DNA of 64,000 nt from Pedobacter sp. Bi126 (GTDB taxonomy: Bacteria > Bacteroidota > Bacteroidia > Sphingobacteriales > Sphingobacteriaceae), in contig NZ_CAKKMS010000003.1 of the NCBI RefSeq assembly GCF_918698245.1, positions 496,001 through 560,000 on the forward strand, in the 5' to 3' direction. Shown piece after piece: positions 19,638-27,529 of the stretch. Position 1 is the stretch's first letter, and each line of letters starts with the position of its first letter. The notes under the pieces were generated by a model. The model was not told where the DNA came from, searched no databases, and worked only from the letters and a program-made list of their open reading frames with translations. Position numbers and translations under genes: made by a program.

Positions 19638-19647
19638 CAAACGTTTG
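19638..19647. promoter_or_regulatory. Candidate LacI-type operator between anmK and nagB
   Basis: CAAACGTTTG is a perfect palindrome centred on CG, the classic form of LacI/PurR-family operators. It is 25 bp before the anmK start and about 120 bp before nagB. A LacI-family regulator is encoded at 23806-24828. The site assignment is inference. Confidence 0.4.
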
Positions 19648-19766
19648 TCTGCCCCTTTAATCGAATTTTATATAAATACTTGCAATAAAAGTAAATATCC
19701 TTTGTTACAAATTGGGCATAACTCTCTATATTTACTGCTCCGTACATTAAAATCCATATAAAAAAA

Positions 19767-21692
19767 ATGGCTAGATTAAATCTACTGGAGGAGACACGTT
19801 TCGAGAAATTACCGGTAAGCGTGTTCGAAAATCCAAAAATTGCTTCAATTAATGTTGCACACCGCATTGCCGAGCTCATTAAATCTAAACAAGCAAGCAA
19901 CACACCTGCAGTACTGGGCTTAGCAACAGGTGTTACCCCAATTGCAGTTTATGCCGAACTGGTTAGACTGCACAAAGAAGAGGGCTTGAGTTTTAAAAAC
20001 GTAATTACTTTCAACCTGGATGAATATTATCCAATGGCGCCAACTGCGGCACAAAGTTATGTTACGTTTATGAACGAAAACCTTTTCAATCATATTGATA
20101 TTGATAAGAAGAATGTTCACATCCCTGATGGTACGCTTGCACTGGAAGATATTCCTGCATTTTGCTTAGAATATGAAAAGAAAATAGGTGATCTTGGTGG
20201 TCTTGATATCCAGATTTTAGGTATCGGCCGTACAGGTCACATCGGATTTAACGAACCGGGATCTGCACCAAATTCTGGTACCCGTTTAGTTACTTTAGAT
20301 GACCTTACCCGCCGCGATGCCGCACGCGATTTCGGCGGAAAAACCTTTGTACCAACTAAGGCCATTACCATGGGTATCGGTACAATTTTCAAAGCAAGGG
20401 AAATTATATTAATGGCCTGGAGCCGTAAAAAGGCTTCGATTATCAAAAAAGCTGTTGAAGGCGAAATTTCGGGCGATGTTCCGGCAACATACCTACAGCT
20501 TTCTGACCATGTGGAGTTTATCCTTGATGCACCTGCAGCTTCAGAACTGACCCGCTTTGACACCCCATGGTTGGTGAAAGACTGTGTTTGGACAGATGCT
20601 CTGATCCGTAAAGCGGTGATCTGGCTGGCCAATACCTTGAAAAAACCGATCTTAAAGTTAACCGAAGACGATTACAACAATAATGGTATGGCGCAACTGG
20701 CTACTGAAAAAGGACCAGTGTACAATATCAATATCCATATCTTTAATAAATTACAGCACACCATTACAGGTTGGCCAGGAGGTAAACCGAATGCTGATGA
20801 TTCGCAGCGCCCGGAAAGAGCAGAGCCTGCTAAAAAGAGAATAATTATTTTCTCACCGCACCCTGATGATGATGTGATCTCGATGGGTGGTACTTTTCTC
20901 CGCCTGGTTGATCAAGGGCATGACGTACATGTAGCTTACCAAACCTCAGGTAATACTGCAGTTTGGGATGATGATGCGCTTCGTTTTGTTGAGTTCAATG
21001 TAGATTTTACAGAGAAAATGGGCATGGACAATACCCATTTGAAGGATCTCTATAACAAAATGAGAACCTTTATTGAGCAGAAACAACCAAACCAGATAGA
21101 TACACCAGAGATCCAAACAGTTAAAGGATTAATCAGAAAAGGCGAGGCTATTGCCGGCGCGAGATATTGCGGTCTTGAAGATGACCATATCCATTTTCAG
21201 GCGCTTCCTTTTTACGAAAGCGGTAAAGTTCAGAAAAACCCGGTAACGGATGCTGATATCGAACTTACAATAGCGCTATTGCAAAAAGTTAAGCCTCAGC
21301 AGGTATATGCGGCAGGCGATTTTGAAGATCCGCATGGAACACATATCGTTTGTTTTAATATTATTTTAGAAGCATTAAAACGTTTACGCAAAACAGAAGC
21401 TTGGGCACAAGATTGCTGGTTGTGGATGTACCGCGGTGCATGGCACGAATTTGAAACATATGAAATCGAAATGGCTGTTCCAATTTCTCCACAGGAGCTT
21501 GAGCGTAAAAAATATGCGATTTTCAAACACCAGAGCCAAAAAGACAGAGCGGTTTTCCCTGGTGATGATGCCAGAGAGTTTTGGCAGCGCGCCGAAGACC
21601 GTAACCGTGACACGGCAAAAGCTTACGACGAGCTTGGTCTTGCAGAATATGAAGCAATGGAGGCTTTTGTACGCTGGAAATTTGTGGATTAA
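19767..21692 (+). CDS. nagB: Glucosamine-6-phosphate deaminase with C-terminal PIG-L-like domain
   Basis: The N-terminal half (about 1-290) is NagB: it converts glucosamine-6-phosphate to fructose-6-phosphate and ammonia. Motifs are GLATGVTPIAVY (51-62), NLDEYY with the presumed catalytic Asp85, and GIGRTGHIGFNEP (152-164) with His158 and Glu163. The residue equal to E. coli Asp141 is Thr156. The C-terminal half (about 357-641) is a PIG-L/LmbE-like deacetylase fold with SPHPDDD (363-369) and DPHGTH (521-526), so the zinc-binding HxDD and HxxH motifs are both kept. This two-domain form, about 640 aa, is known in Bacteroidetes. The second domain could act on an N-acetylated sugar, but its substrate is not proven. 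Confidence 0.95.
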   Translation: MARLNLLEETRFEKLPVSVFENPKIASINVAHRIAELIKSKQASNTPAVLGLATGVTPIAVYAELVRLHKEEGLSFKNVITFNLDEYYPMAPTAAQSYVTFMNENLFNHIDIDKKNVHIPDGTLALEDIPAFCLEYEKKIGDLGGLDIQILGIGRTGHIGFNEPGSAPNSGTRLVTLDDLTRRDAARDFGGKTFVPTKAITMGIGTIFKAREIILMAWSRKKASIIKKAVEGEISGDVPATYLQLSDHVEFILDAPAASELTRFDTPWLVKDCVWTDALIRKAVIWLANTLKKPILKLTEDDYNNNGMAQLATEKGPVYNINIHIFNKLQHTITGWPGGKPNADDSQRPERAEPAKKRIIIFSPHPDDDVISMGGTFLRLVDQGHDVHVAYQTSGNTAVWDDDALRFVEFNVDFTEKMGMDNTHLKDLYNKMRTFIEQKQPNQIDTPEIQTVKGLIRKGEAIAGARYCGLEDDHIHFQALPFYESGKVQKNPVTDADIELTIALLQKVKPQQVYAAGDFEDPHGTHIVCFNIILEALKRLRKTEAWAQDCWLWMYRGAWHEFETYEIEMAVPISPQELERKKYAIFKHQSQKDRAVFPGDDAREFWQRAEDRNRDTAKAYDELGLAEYEAMEAFVRWKFVD

Positions 21693-21700
21693 TTTTTTTC

Positions 21701-21746
21701 ACCTGCGAAGTCTCAATGGGCAAGAGCCTTGCAAGACTTCGCAGGT
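21701..21746. repeat. REP-like hairpin 1, upstream of RAYT
   Basis: Arms ACCTGCGAAGTCT (21701-21713) and AGACTTCGCAGGT (21734-21746) are perfect 13-bp inverted repeats. Inside is a smaller GCAAG/CTTGC stem. The sequence around AAGACTTCG, including the interior, is shared with the hairpin at 22436-22481 on the other side of the transposase gene. It begins 9 bp after the nagB stop and may also act as its terminator. Confidence 0.8.
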
Positions 21747-21894
21747 CTTTAGCAAAAGACATAAACCTCCAGTTTCTCTCCAATACACTTTTCATAGCTA
21801 AACTTTTAACGCGCTTTACTCGATTCTCAAAAAAAAATATTTAACTTCTTCCTCAATTAGTCCATCCCTAATTAATTATTCAATCAAGTAGAAT

Positions 21895-22452
21895 ATGAAA
21901 ATAGAGGAAGGCTGCTGCTACCACATTTACAATAGGGGAAACAATAAGGGTAAAATCTTTTTTGAAGATGGAAATTATATTTTCTTTTTAAGGCAATTTA
22001 AAAATTATGTCTTGCCATCAGTTGATGTATTTGCTTATTGTTTAATGCCAAACCATTTTCATTTTTTTATCAGGGTAAATGATGGGTTGAATTATGAAAA
22101 GGGAATTAAAAACATGCTTATTTCTTATACCAAGGCAATAAACCAAAGCTATAACAGAGTTGGAAGTTTATGGCAAGGACGGTATAAATCGAAGAAGGTC
22201 GATTCTGAGGCTTACTATACTCGGATCATCATTTACATACACCAAAATCCATTAACTTCAGGATTGGCAAAAAAAATGGAAGGTTATAAATATTCTTCTT
22301 TCAGTTCATATTTATCAGACGAACCAAGTTCAATCTGTAAGTCCGAAGTCTTAGAATGGTTTGGTGATTTAGCAGGTTTAGCAGGCTTTATAACTGGTCA
22401 TAAGATTAACGAGAAGTGGGTTTTCGCTTTGGCCCAACTTCCGGAGTCTTGA
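21895..22452 (+). CDS. REP-associated tyrosine transposase (RAYT; Y1/IS200-like fold)
   Basis: A 185-aa Y1_Tnp-superfamily protein. It starts with C-YHIYNRGNNK, has the HUH metal motif in PNHFHFFIRV (about residues 53-62), then GSLWQGRYKSK and a late YIHQNPL segment, all typical of RAYTs rather than of true IS200 transposases. RAYTs nick and rejoin single-stranded REP palindromes. Three palindromes flank this copy, and the left arm of one overlaps its stop codon. No insertion-sequence ends or target duplications are visible. It interrupts the amino-sugar block between nagB and the nagX-like gene. Confidence 0.92.
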   Translation: MKIEEGCCYHIYNRGNNKGKIFFEDGNYIFFLRQFKNYVLPSVDVFAYCLMPNHFHFFIRVNDGLNYEKGIKNMLISYTKAINQSYNRVGSLWQGRYKSKKVDSEAYYTRIIIYIHQNPLTSGLAKKMEGYKYSSFSSYLSDEPSSICKSEVLEWFGDLAGLAGFITGHKINEKWVFALAQLPES

Positions 22453-22481
22453 TGGCCGAGCGCTGCAAGACTTCGGAAGTT
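22436..22481. repeat. REP-like hairpin 2, overlapping the RAYT stop
   Basis: Arms AACTTCCGGAGTCTT (22436-22450) and AAGACTTCGGAAGTT (22467-22481) pair at 14 of 15 positions. The interior TGATGGCCGAGCGCTGC matches hairpin 1 in layout, and both share GCAAGACTTCG. A T-run follows the right arm, so it may also end the RAYT transcript. Confidence 0.8.
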
Positions 22482-22500
22482 TTTCTAGACATCTCCATAG

Positions 22501-22548
22501 ACTTACGAAGTTTCCCAAGCGCACCATGCCTTACTAAACTTCATAAGT
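22501..22548. repeat. REP-like hairpin 3
   Basis: Arms ACTTACGAAGTTT (22501-22513) and AAACTTCATAAGT (22536-22548) pair at 12 of 13 positions, and the 22-nt interior is similar in size to the interiors of hairpins 1 and 2 (20 and 16 nt). It lies 19 bp after hairpin 2, giving a two-hairpin arrangement like a BIME. Confidence 0.7.
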
Positions 22549-22607
22549 AATTTCTCATTCTAAAAACAATACTCTAAATTAGTTTGCTGAACCCAAACAA
22601 GCTAATC

Positions 22608-23768
22608 ATGACCGAACCTAAACCACGATTGTTATCTCTTGATTTTTTCAGGGGATTAACCGTAGCCGCAATGATCTTAGTGAACAATCCGGGCAGCTGG
22701 GGGCATATTTACGCGCCTTTGGAGCATGCGGAATGGAATGGATGTACCCCCACCGATTTAATTTTCCCATTCTTCTTATGGATTGTTGGTGTATCCATTG
22801 CATTTGCCATGAGCAGCAGCAAAACAGATCCGCCTTCACATCAAAAAACGATCATAAAAGCCATTAAACGTGGTATTATACTTTATTTACTCGGTTTCTT
22901 TTTGGCCATTTTCGGAAAAATTATCAGTGCCATAATAGATGAGAGATCGATTTGGGAAGCTTTTCAAACGGTTCGTCTTTTAGGCGTTTTACAAAGAATA
23001 GGCATTGTTTTTATCATTAGTAGTATCATTTTCATCAAAGTATCGAACAAAACCATATTCAAAATCTTAATCGTAATCCTTGCCCTTTATTGGGCCTTAA
23101 TGACATTTATTCCTGTACCGGGAGTAGGCTATCCCAACCTGGAAAAAGAAACGAATTTAGCTGCCTGGATCGACCGCGGGATTTTAACCGAAGCACATAC
23201 CTGGGCCTCATCCAAAACCTGGGATCCAGAAGGGGTTCTGAGCACATTACCAGCAGTAGGGACCTGCTTATTTGGTATTCTGGTTGGCGTTTGGATGCGC
23301 AGAAAAGATGTAGACAATGCAACTAAGGTAGCCTGGTTATTTACTACAGGTATAACCGCTGTTATTTTAGGTTTACTTTGGGATTTACAGTTCCCGATCA
23401 ATAAAGCCCTTTGGACAAGTTCTTATGTACTCTATGCAGGTGGATTGGCGTCAATAGGATTGGCACTTTGTTACTGGATCATCGATGTTCAGGGCTACAA
23501 AAAATTTACCACTCCTTTTGTTGTTTATGGTGTAAATGCGATAACAGTCTTTTTCTTGGCAGGCTTAATGCCGCGGGTATTAAACCTAATCCAGATTACC
23601 AAATCTGATGGGACAAAAACAGGATTATTGGTGCACTTTTATGAAACTTGTTACACGCCGTTTTTTAGCCCCATAAATGCTTCCTTAGTTTGGGCCATAA
23701 CCTATGTGCTCGGTTTTTATGTGTTATTATATTTTATGTATAAAAAGAACATTATTATTAAGGTTTAG
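22608..23768 (+). CDS. NagX-like (DUF5009 / COG4299) multi-spanning acyltransferase-type membrane protein
   Basis: An inner-membrane protein of 386 aa with about ten hydrophobic segments. The N-terminus, PRLLSLDFFRGLTVAAMILVNN, and the following WNGCTPTDLIFPFFLWIVG block are typical of the family that includes heparan-alpha-glucosaminide N-acetyltransferase and bacterial NagX. NagX-type genes are often found in GlcNAc regulons. The ATG at 22608 is preferred to an in-frame TTG at 22584. The LacI-type gene follows by 37 bp on the same strand, suggesting one transcript. A role in amino-sugar acetylation or transport is inference from family and neighbours. Confidence 0.88.
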   Translation: MTEPKPRLLSLDFFRGLTVAAMILVNNPGSWGHIYAPLEHAEWNGCTPTDLIFPFFLWIVGVSIAFAMSSSKTDPPSHQKTIIKAIKRGIILYLLGFFLAIFGKIISAIIDERSIWEAFQTVRLLGVLQRIGIVFIISSIIFIKVSNKTIFKILIVILALYWALMTFIPVPGVGYPNLEKETNLAAWIDRGILTEAHTWASSKTWDPEGVLSTLPAVGTCLFGILVGVWMRRKDVDNATKVAWLFTTGITAVILGLLWDLQFPINKALWTSSYVLYAGGLASIGLALCYWIIDVQGYKKFTTPFVVYGVNAITVFFLAGLMPRVLNLIQITKSDGTKTGLLVHFYETCYTPFFSPINASLVWAITYVLGFYVLLYFMYKKNIIIKV

Positions 23769-23805
23769 TAAATTTACGCTATAATTGATCGCCCCCCATC
23801 TGCAA

Positions 23806-24828
23806 TTGAAAAAGAAAACCACCATATACGATATAGCCAAGGAGCTTGATATTACTGTATCAACAGTTTCGAGGGCGCTTAGTGGCTTTCCGGCAATAAG
23901 TGATGCCACCAGAAAGGCTGTTGTTGAAATGGCTAAAAAATTAAACTATAGCCCAAATAAACTCGCCTCTGCATTAAAATCCGGCAAAACCCATATTATT
24001 GGTGTAATTGTACCAAGTGTACAGGCACATTTCTTCGCATCTATTATCCATTGCATAGAAGACGGGCTGAAAGACAGCGGCTACCGTGTTATTATCTACC
24101 AATCAAACGAATCTGTAGAGAATGAAATAAACGGCGTAAGAACCTTACTAGAGGCGCAGGTAGACGGCATTATGGCCTCCTTGTCTTTAGAAACAAAAGA
24201 TGTTTCGCACTTTGCCGAAATTATTAAGCAAAATAAACCACTTATTTTATTTGACCGGGTAAATCTAGAACTAAAGGTTCCTACCATTACACTTGATGAT
24301 TTTAAGGCAGGTTATATCGCTACGAAACATTTGATCGATCAGGGCTATAAAAAAATTGCATTTGTAACCACCGTTCATCAGATTAAAATATTTAACGATC
24401 GCTTAGAAGGCTACAAAGCAGCCTTAGCAGACCATAACCTTCCGCTAGTTGAAGAACATATTATTTTTGGCGGCTTATCCATTAAAGATGGTCGGTTTGG
24501 CGCTGGCAAGTTAATGCGCAGCAGAAACAAACCTGATGCTATTATTGCAGGTGATGATTTTACCGCCTTAGGCGTAATTAAAAAGCTTAAAGAGATTGAT
24601 GAAACACCCCCTGAAGTTGGTGTAATTGGTTTCGCCAATGAAGCATTCTCCGCTTACATTACACCTAACCTATCAACAATTGATCAGCATGCGCCACAAA
24701 TGGGCAAAGAATGCGCTAAAATGTTTCTGAAAATGATTAATCAGGAGAACCCATACGCCAATATGGAGCATATCGTGCTCGATCCAGCTGTTGTAGAAAG
24801 AGAATCAACCAATAAGAAAGATAAATAG
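23806..24828 (+). CDS. LacI-family transcriptional regulator
   Basis: A 340-aa repressor-type protein. The TTG at 23806 gives KKKTTIYDIAKELDITVSTVSRALSG, the usual start of Bacteroidetes LacI proteins, so it is preferred to a TTG at 23785; no ATG is available. The HTH occupies about residues 4-25, the hinge helix about 45-58 (PNKLASALKSG), and the rest is a periplasmic-binding-protein-like sensor ending in a DPAVVERES strand. It probably follows nagX in one transcript. The CAAACGTTTG palindrome between anmK and nagB is a candidate target. It ends 6 bp from the convergent glycosidase gene. Confidence 0.94.
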   Translation: MKKKTTIYDIAKELDITVSTVSRALSGFPAISDATRKAVVEMAKKLNYSPNKLASALKSGKTHIIGVIVPSVQAHFFASIIHCIEDGLKDSGYRVIIYQSNESVENEINGVRTLLEAQVDGIMASLSLETKDVSHFAEIIKQNKPLILFDRVNLELKVPTITLDDFKAGYIATKHLIDQGYKKIAFVTTVHQIKIFNDRLEGYKAALADHNLPLVEEHIIFGGLSIKDGRFGAGKLMRSRNKPDAIIAGDDFTALGVIKKLKEIDETPPEVGVIGFANEAFSAYITPNLSTIDQHAPQMGKECAKMFLKMINQENPYANMEHIVLDPAVVERESTNKKDK

Positions 24829-24834
24829 CGCTTA

Positions 24835-26379
24835 TTATTCTTTCGCTAAAGGAACTTCGACACCAACAGGCCCACTCGGTTCACTTTCATTTTTTAATCG
24901 GTCTAGCGCAGTTACAAGGTAGCTATACCGCTTTCCACTTTCTACATTGGTATCAATATATGACAGATAATCTTCAAAGCTTATTTTAACGATGTACTTA
25001 GGATCGAGTACCGAAATTTTTTCTCCTTCACTAAAGCGGTAAATTACAAATCCAGAGGCCGTTTCTCCATCTTTTGCCTTTAACGGAAGTTGCCATTTTA
25101 AATGTACGCCATCTTTTAGTGCATCAGCCGTTAATGCTTGAGGCTCGTTTGGCGGCACTTCATCCAGCCATGGCATTTGCGGTGGCAAAGCAGGGTACTT
25201 ATAAAAATCATTTTTTAAAGAGTCGCCTACGGCTTTAGCAACTGTACTTAATGATTTAGAACTAAAAAACACGCTCCCTTGAATTCGGTTGTTATTTCTT
25301 ATGTATCTAATTTGATTGGGTATTTCACTTAAGTTTTTCCATGCTGCTTCTGCCCTCGAATTTACCAGATAAGCACCCTGTCCGACATAAACATGCCTAC
25401 CAAAGGTATTATTGCTCCACCAGTCGACCAAAATACCATAGGGAGCCACTCTTCTGGTAAACGTAAAATAAATTTGAGGGTTGATGTAATCTACCCAACC
25501 TTCTCTAACCCATTTACGGCTATCGGCAAAAAGTTCTGCATAATTGGATAGGCCACTGGTAGCAGAACCTTCGGGATCTTCATTTTTATTTTTCCAGATG
25601 CCAAAAGGGCTAATGCCAAACTTTACCCATTTTTTATAGTGGTGGATACTATCGTCTAGCTGCTTGATGAGCAGATCGACGTTGTTGCGCCTCCAGTCTT
25701 TTATGTCTGAAAAATTATTCGGGTATTTATAAAAAGTATTGCCATCGTTAATGGTTTGCCCCTCTACTTTATAAGGGTAAAAATAATCGTCGAAGTGAAT
25801 TCCATCAATATCGTATCCTTTTACTACATCTAAAATTACCTGAACAATGTATTCCCTTACATCCGGAATACCCGGATCGAACTGCTTTTTGCCACCATAG
25901 GTAAAAAACCAATCAGGGTGTTTACGATAAGCATGGTTTTCGCTTAAAACAGCTGTACTGCTCATACTTGCCCTATAAGGATTAAACCAAGCATGAAGTT
26001 CCATTCCCCTGAAATGGGCTTCTTTAATGGCAAAGGCCAAAGGGTCGTAACCAGGTGCAGGTGCCAAACCTTGTTTACCCATTAACCATTGGCTCCAGGG
26101 CTCTCTTGATTTTGCGTAAAATGCATCGGCTGCTGGTCTAACCTGCAAAATAATTGCATTCATCCCCTGACTTTTATGTCTTTCTAAAATACCGATCAGC
26201 TCCTGCTTTTGTTGATCAATGCTTAAACCTGGCTTCGATGGCCAGTCTATATTGGTAACAGTAGCCACCCAAACACCTCTAAACTCCCTTTTTGGTGCAA
26301 TTTTTGATAAAGGTTGTGCATTTAATATATAAGGTACTACAATTAAAGATAAAAGTGCGTATAGGAAGTTTTTAAGCAT
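24835..26379 (-). CDS. Exported GHL10-family glycosidase (DigH/YngK-like)
   Basis: A 514-aa protein of the glycosyl-hydrolase-like 10 family (PF02638). A signal peptide ends near LNAQ (about residue 22). The TIM-barrel has REFRGVWVATVTNIDWPSK at 31-49, ILQVRPAADAFY, ELHAWFNPYR and IDGIHFDDYFYPY (191-203), the last with acidic residues expected at the active centre. A fibronectin-III-like domain occupies about 405-510. The E. coli relative DigH (YddW) has been reported to cleave denuded peptidoglycan glycans. Beside anmK, nagB and nagX, an amino-sugar glycan substrate is a reasonable inference. Confidence 0.9.
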   Translation of the reverse strand: MLKNFLYALLSLIVVPYILNAQPLSKIAPKREFRGVWVATVTNIDWPSKPGLSIDQQKQELIGILERHKSQGMNAIILQVRPAADAFYAKSREPWSQWLMGKQGLAPAPGYDPLAFAIKEAHFRGMELHAWFNPYRASMSSTAVLSENHAYRKHPDWFFTYGGKKQFDPGIPDVREYIVQVILDVVKGYDIDGIHFDDYFYPYKVEGQTINDGNTFYKYPNNFSDIKDWRRNNVDLLIKQLDDSIHHYKKWVKFGISPFGIWKNKNEDPEGSATSGLSNYAELFADSRKWVREGWVDYINPQIYFTFTRRVAPYGILVDWWSNNTFGRHVYVGQGAYLVNSRAEAAWKNLSEIPNQIRYIRNNNRIQGSVFFSSKSLSTVAKAVGDSLKNDFYKYPALPPQMPWLDEVPPNEPQALTADALKDGVHLKWQLPLKAKDGETASGFVIYRFSEGEKISVLDPKYIVKISFEDYLSYIDTNVESGKRYSYLVTALDRLKNESEPSGPVGVEVPLAKE

Positions 26380-26460
26380 TATTTCTGTCTTATTTTTTTA
26401 TTCAGGCTGTGTGTTTGTGTTGATTTGAATACAAATGAACATTAGCAAGTAAACGATTTT

Positions 26461-26488
26461 TTTTAAAAACTCTTATAAGTTTTTAAAA
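26461..26488. promoter_or_regulatory. Perfect AT-rich 11-bp inverted repeat
   Basis: TTTTAAAAACT (26461-26471) and AGTTTTTAAAA (26478-26488) are exact reverse complements around a 6-nt centre. It lies between the divergent glycosidase gene and the coiled-coil protein gene. An operator is possible; a terminator is unlikely because no gene ends here. Confidence 0.4.
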
Positions 26489-26585
26489 AAATTAATTTGC
26501 GCCCTACTAAAATTAATTGTGTACCCCCATTTACCTATGGAGAACAAAAGTATATTAATTTACAGAAGATACAGCGTTATTAAAA

Positions 26586-27488
26586 ATGGAACCACAAAAG
26601 ATTAATAAGGGTGATAGAAACAAAATTTACTTCCTGGTCATCGTTATTGCAGCTTTAATTGGCACAAATGCTTACTTGTTTTTTAAAGATCGACAGCAAA
26701 GTGAAAGATTTGTTACAGTTAGCACAGAGAAGGATAAACTGCGGCTCGAGGTAGAAAAAATTGAGGTAGAGCTGGATAAGGTCAATGCATTGAACTTGGA
26801 TTTAAACGAGAAACTTGTTGAAGAGCAGAAACTTGCCCGGGTAAAAATCGAAGAACTTAAAGCAGCTTTAGAAAAAAACCAGATTACCCAGGGCGAACTC
26901 GACAAAGCCAATGCACAGATTAATGAACTGAAAACATTTGTAAAAAACTACAATGATCAGATTATTCAGTTGCAGAAAGACAATATCTTCCTAAAAAACA
27001 GTCGCGATAGTTTACAGAATACCCTAAGAAACATCAGCAGTAAGGCATCGAACTTAGAGAACGAAAACGCTAATTTAAATGCGAAAGTTAAAACTGCTGC
27101 GGTATTAAAGCTTCAATCTGCCGAAATTATTGCTTTCAGAACGAAATCAAGTGGTAAAAAAGTTGAAGTAAGCAAATCATCTACTGCCGAGAAGTTAAGC
27201 GTGCGCTTTAATGTTGTGCCTAACCAATTGGCAGAAAAAGGACATCATAACATTTATCTCCGGGTATTCGATCCAGCTGGAAACCTGCTTGCAGACGAGG
27301 AAAACCATTTTGAGGCTGATGGGCAGGATATGCAGTTCAGCCATTCTATTTTTATTAACTACAATAACGATGACAGTACCTATGTTATCGACTGGGCAAA
27401 CCCTAAACCATTTATAAAGGGCATATATACCGTAATTTTATATGCTGATGGTAATACCATGGGCAAGGCTCAAGTGGAGCTGAGGTAA
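26586..27488 (+). CDS. Membrane-anchored coiled-coil protein, function unknown
   Basis: I do not recognise a named family. The 300-aa product has a short basic N-terminus, one membrane segment at about 15-33 (IYFLVIVIAALIGTNAYLF), a long heptad-rich coiled coil at about 40-175, and a C-terminal beta-rich domain at about 185-300. The topology is inside-to-outside, placing the coiled coil and the beta domain in the periplasm. The C-terminal domain ends with strands reading GIYTVILYADG. It is monocistronic, between divergent and convergent neighbours. A structural or envelope-spanning role would fit but is not shown. Confidence 0.75.
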   Translation: MEPQKINKGDRNKIYFLVIVIAALIGTNAYLFFKDRQQSERFVTVSTEKDKLRLEVEKIEVELDKVNALNLDLNEKLVEEQKLARVKIEELKAALEKNQITQGELDKANAQINELKTFVKNYNDQIIQLQKDNIFLKNSRDSLQNTLRNISSKASNLENENANLNAKVKTAAVLKLQSAEIIAFRTKSSGKKVEVSKSSTAEKLSVRFNVVPNQLAEKGHHNIYLRVFDPAGNLLADEENHFEADGQDMQFSHSIFINYNNDDSTYVIDWANPKPFIKGIYTVILYADGNTMGKAQVELR

Positions 27489-27529
27489 AACCCACGCTCT
27501 GATTAACCAATATCTACCTGTTTTTTAAT

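Noticed and set aside
21895..22452. RAYT as a complete insertion sequence
   Set aside because: No IS200-type ends or target duplication is visible; the flanking hairpins and the protein motifs fit a RAYT with REP elements.
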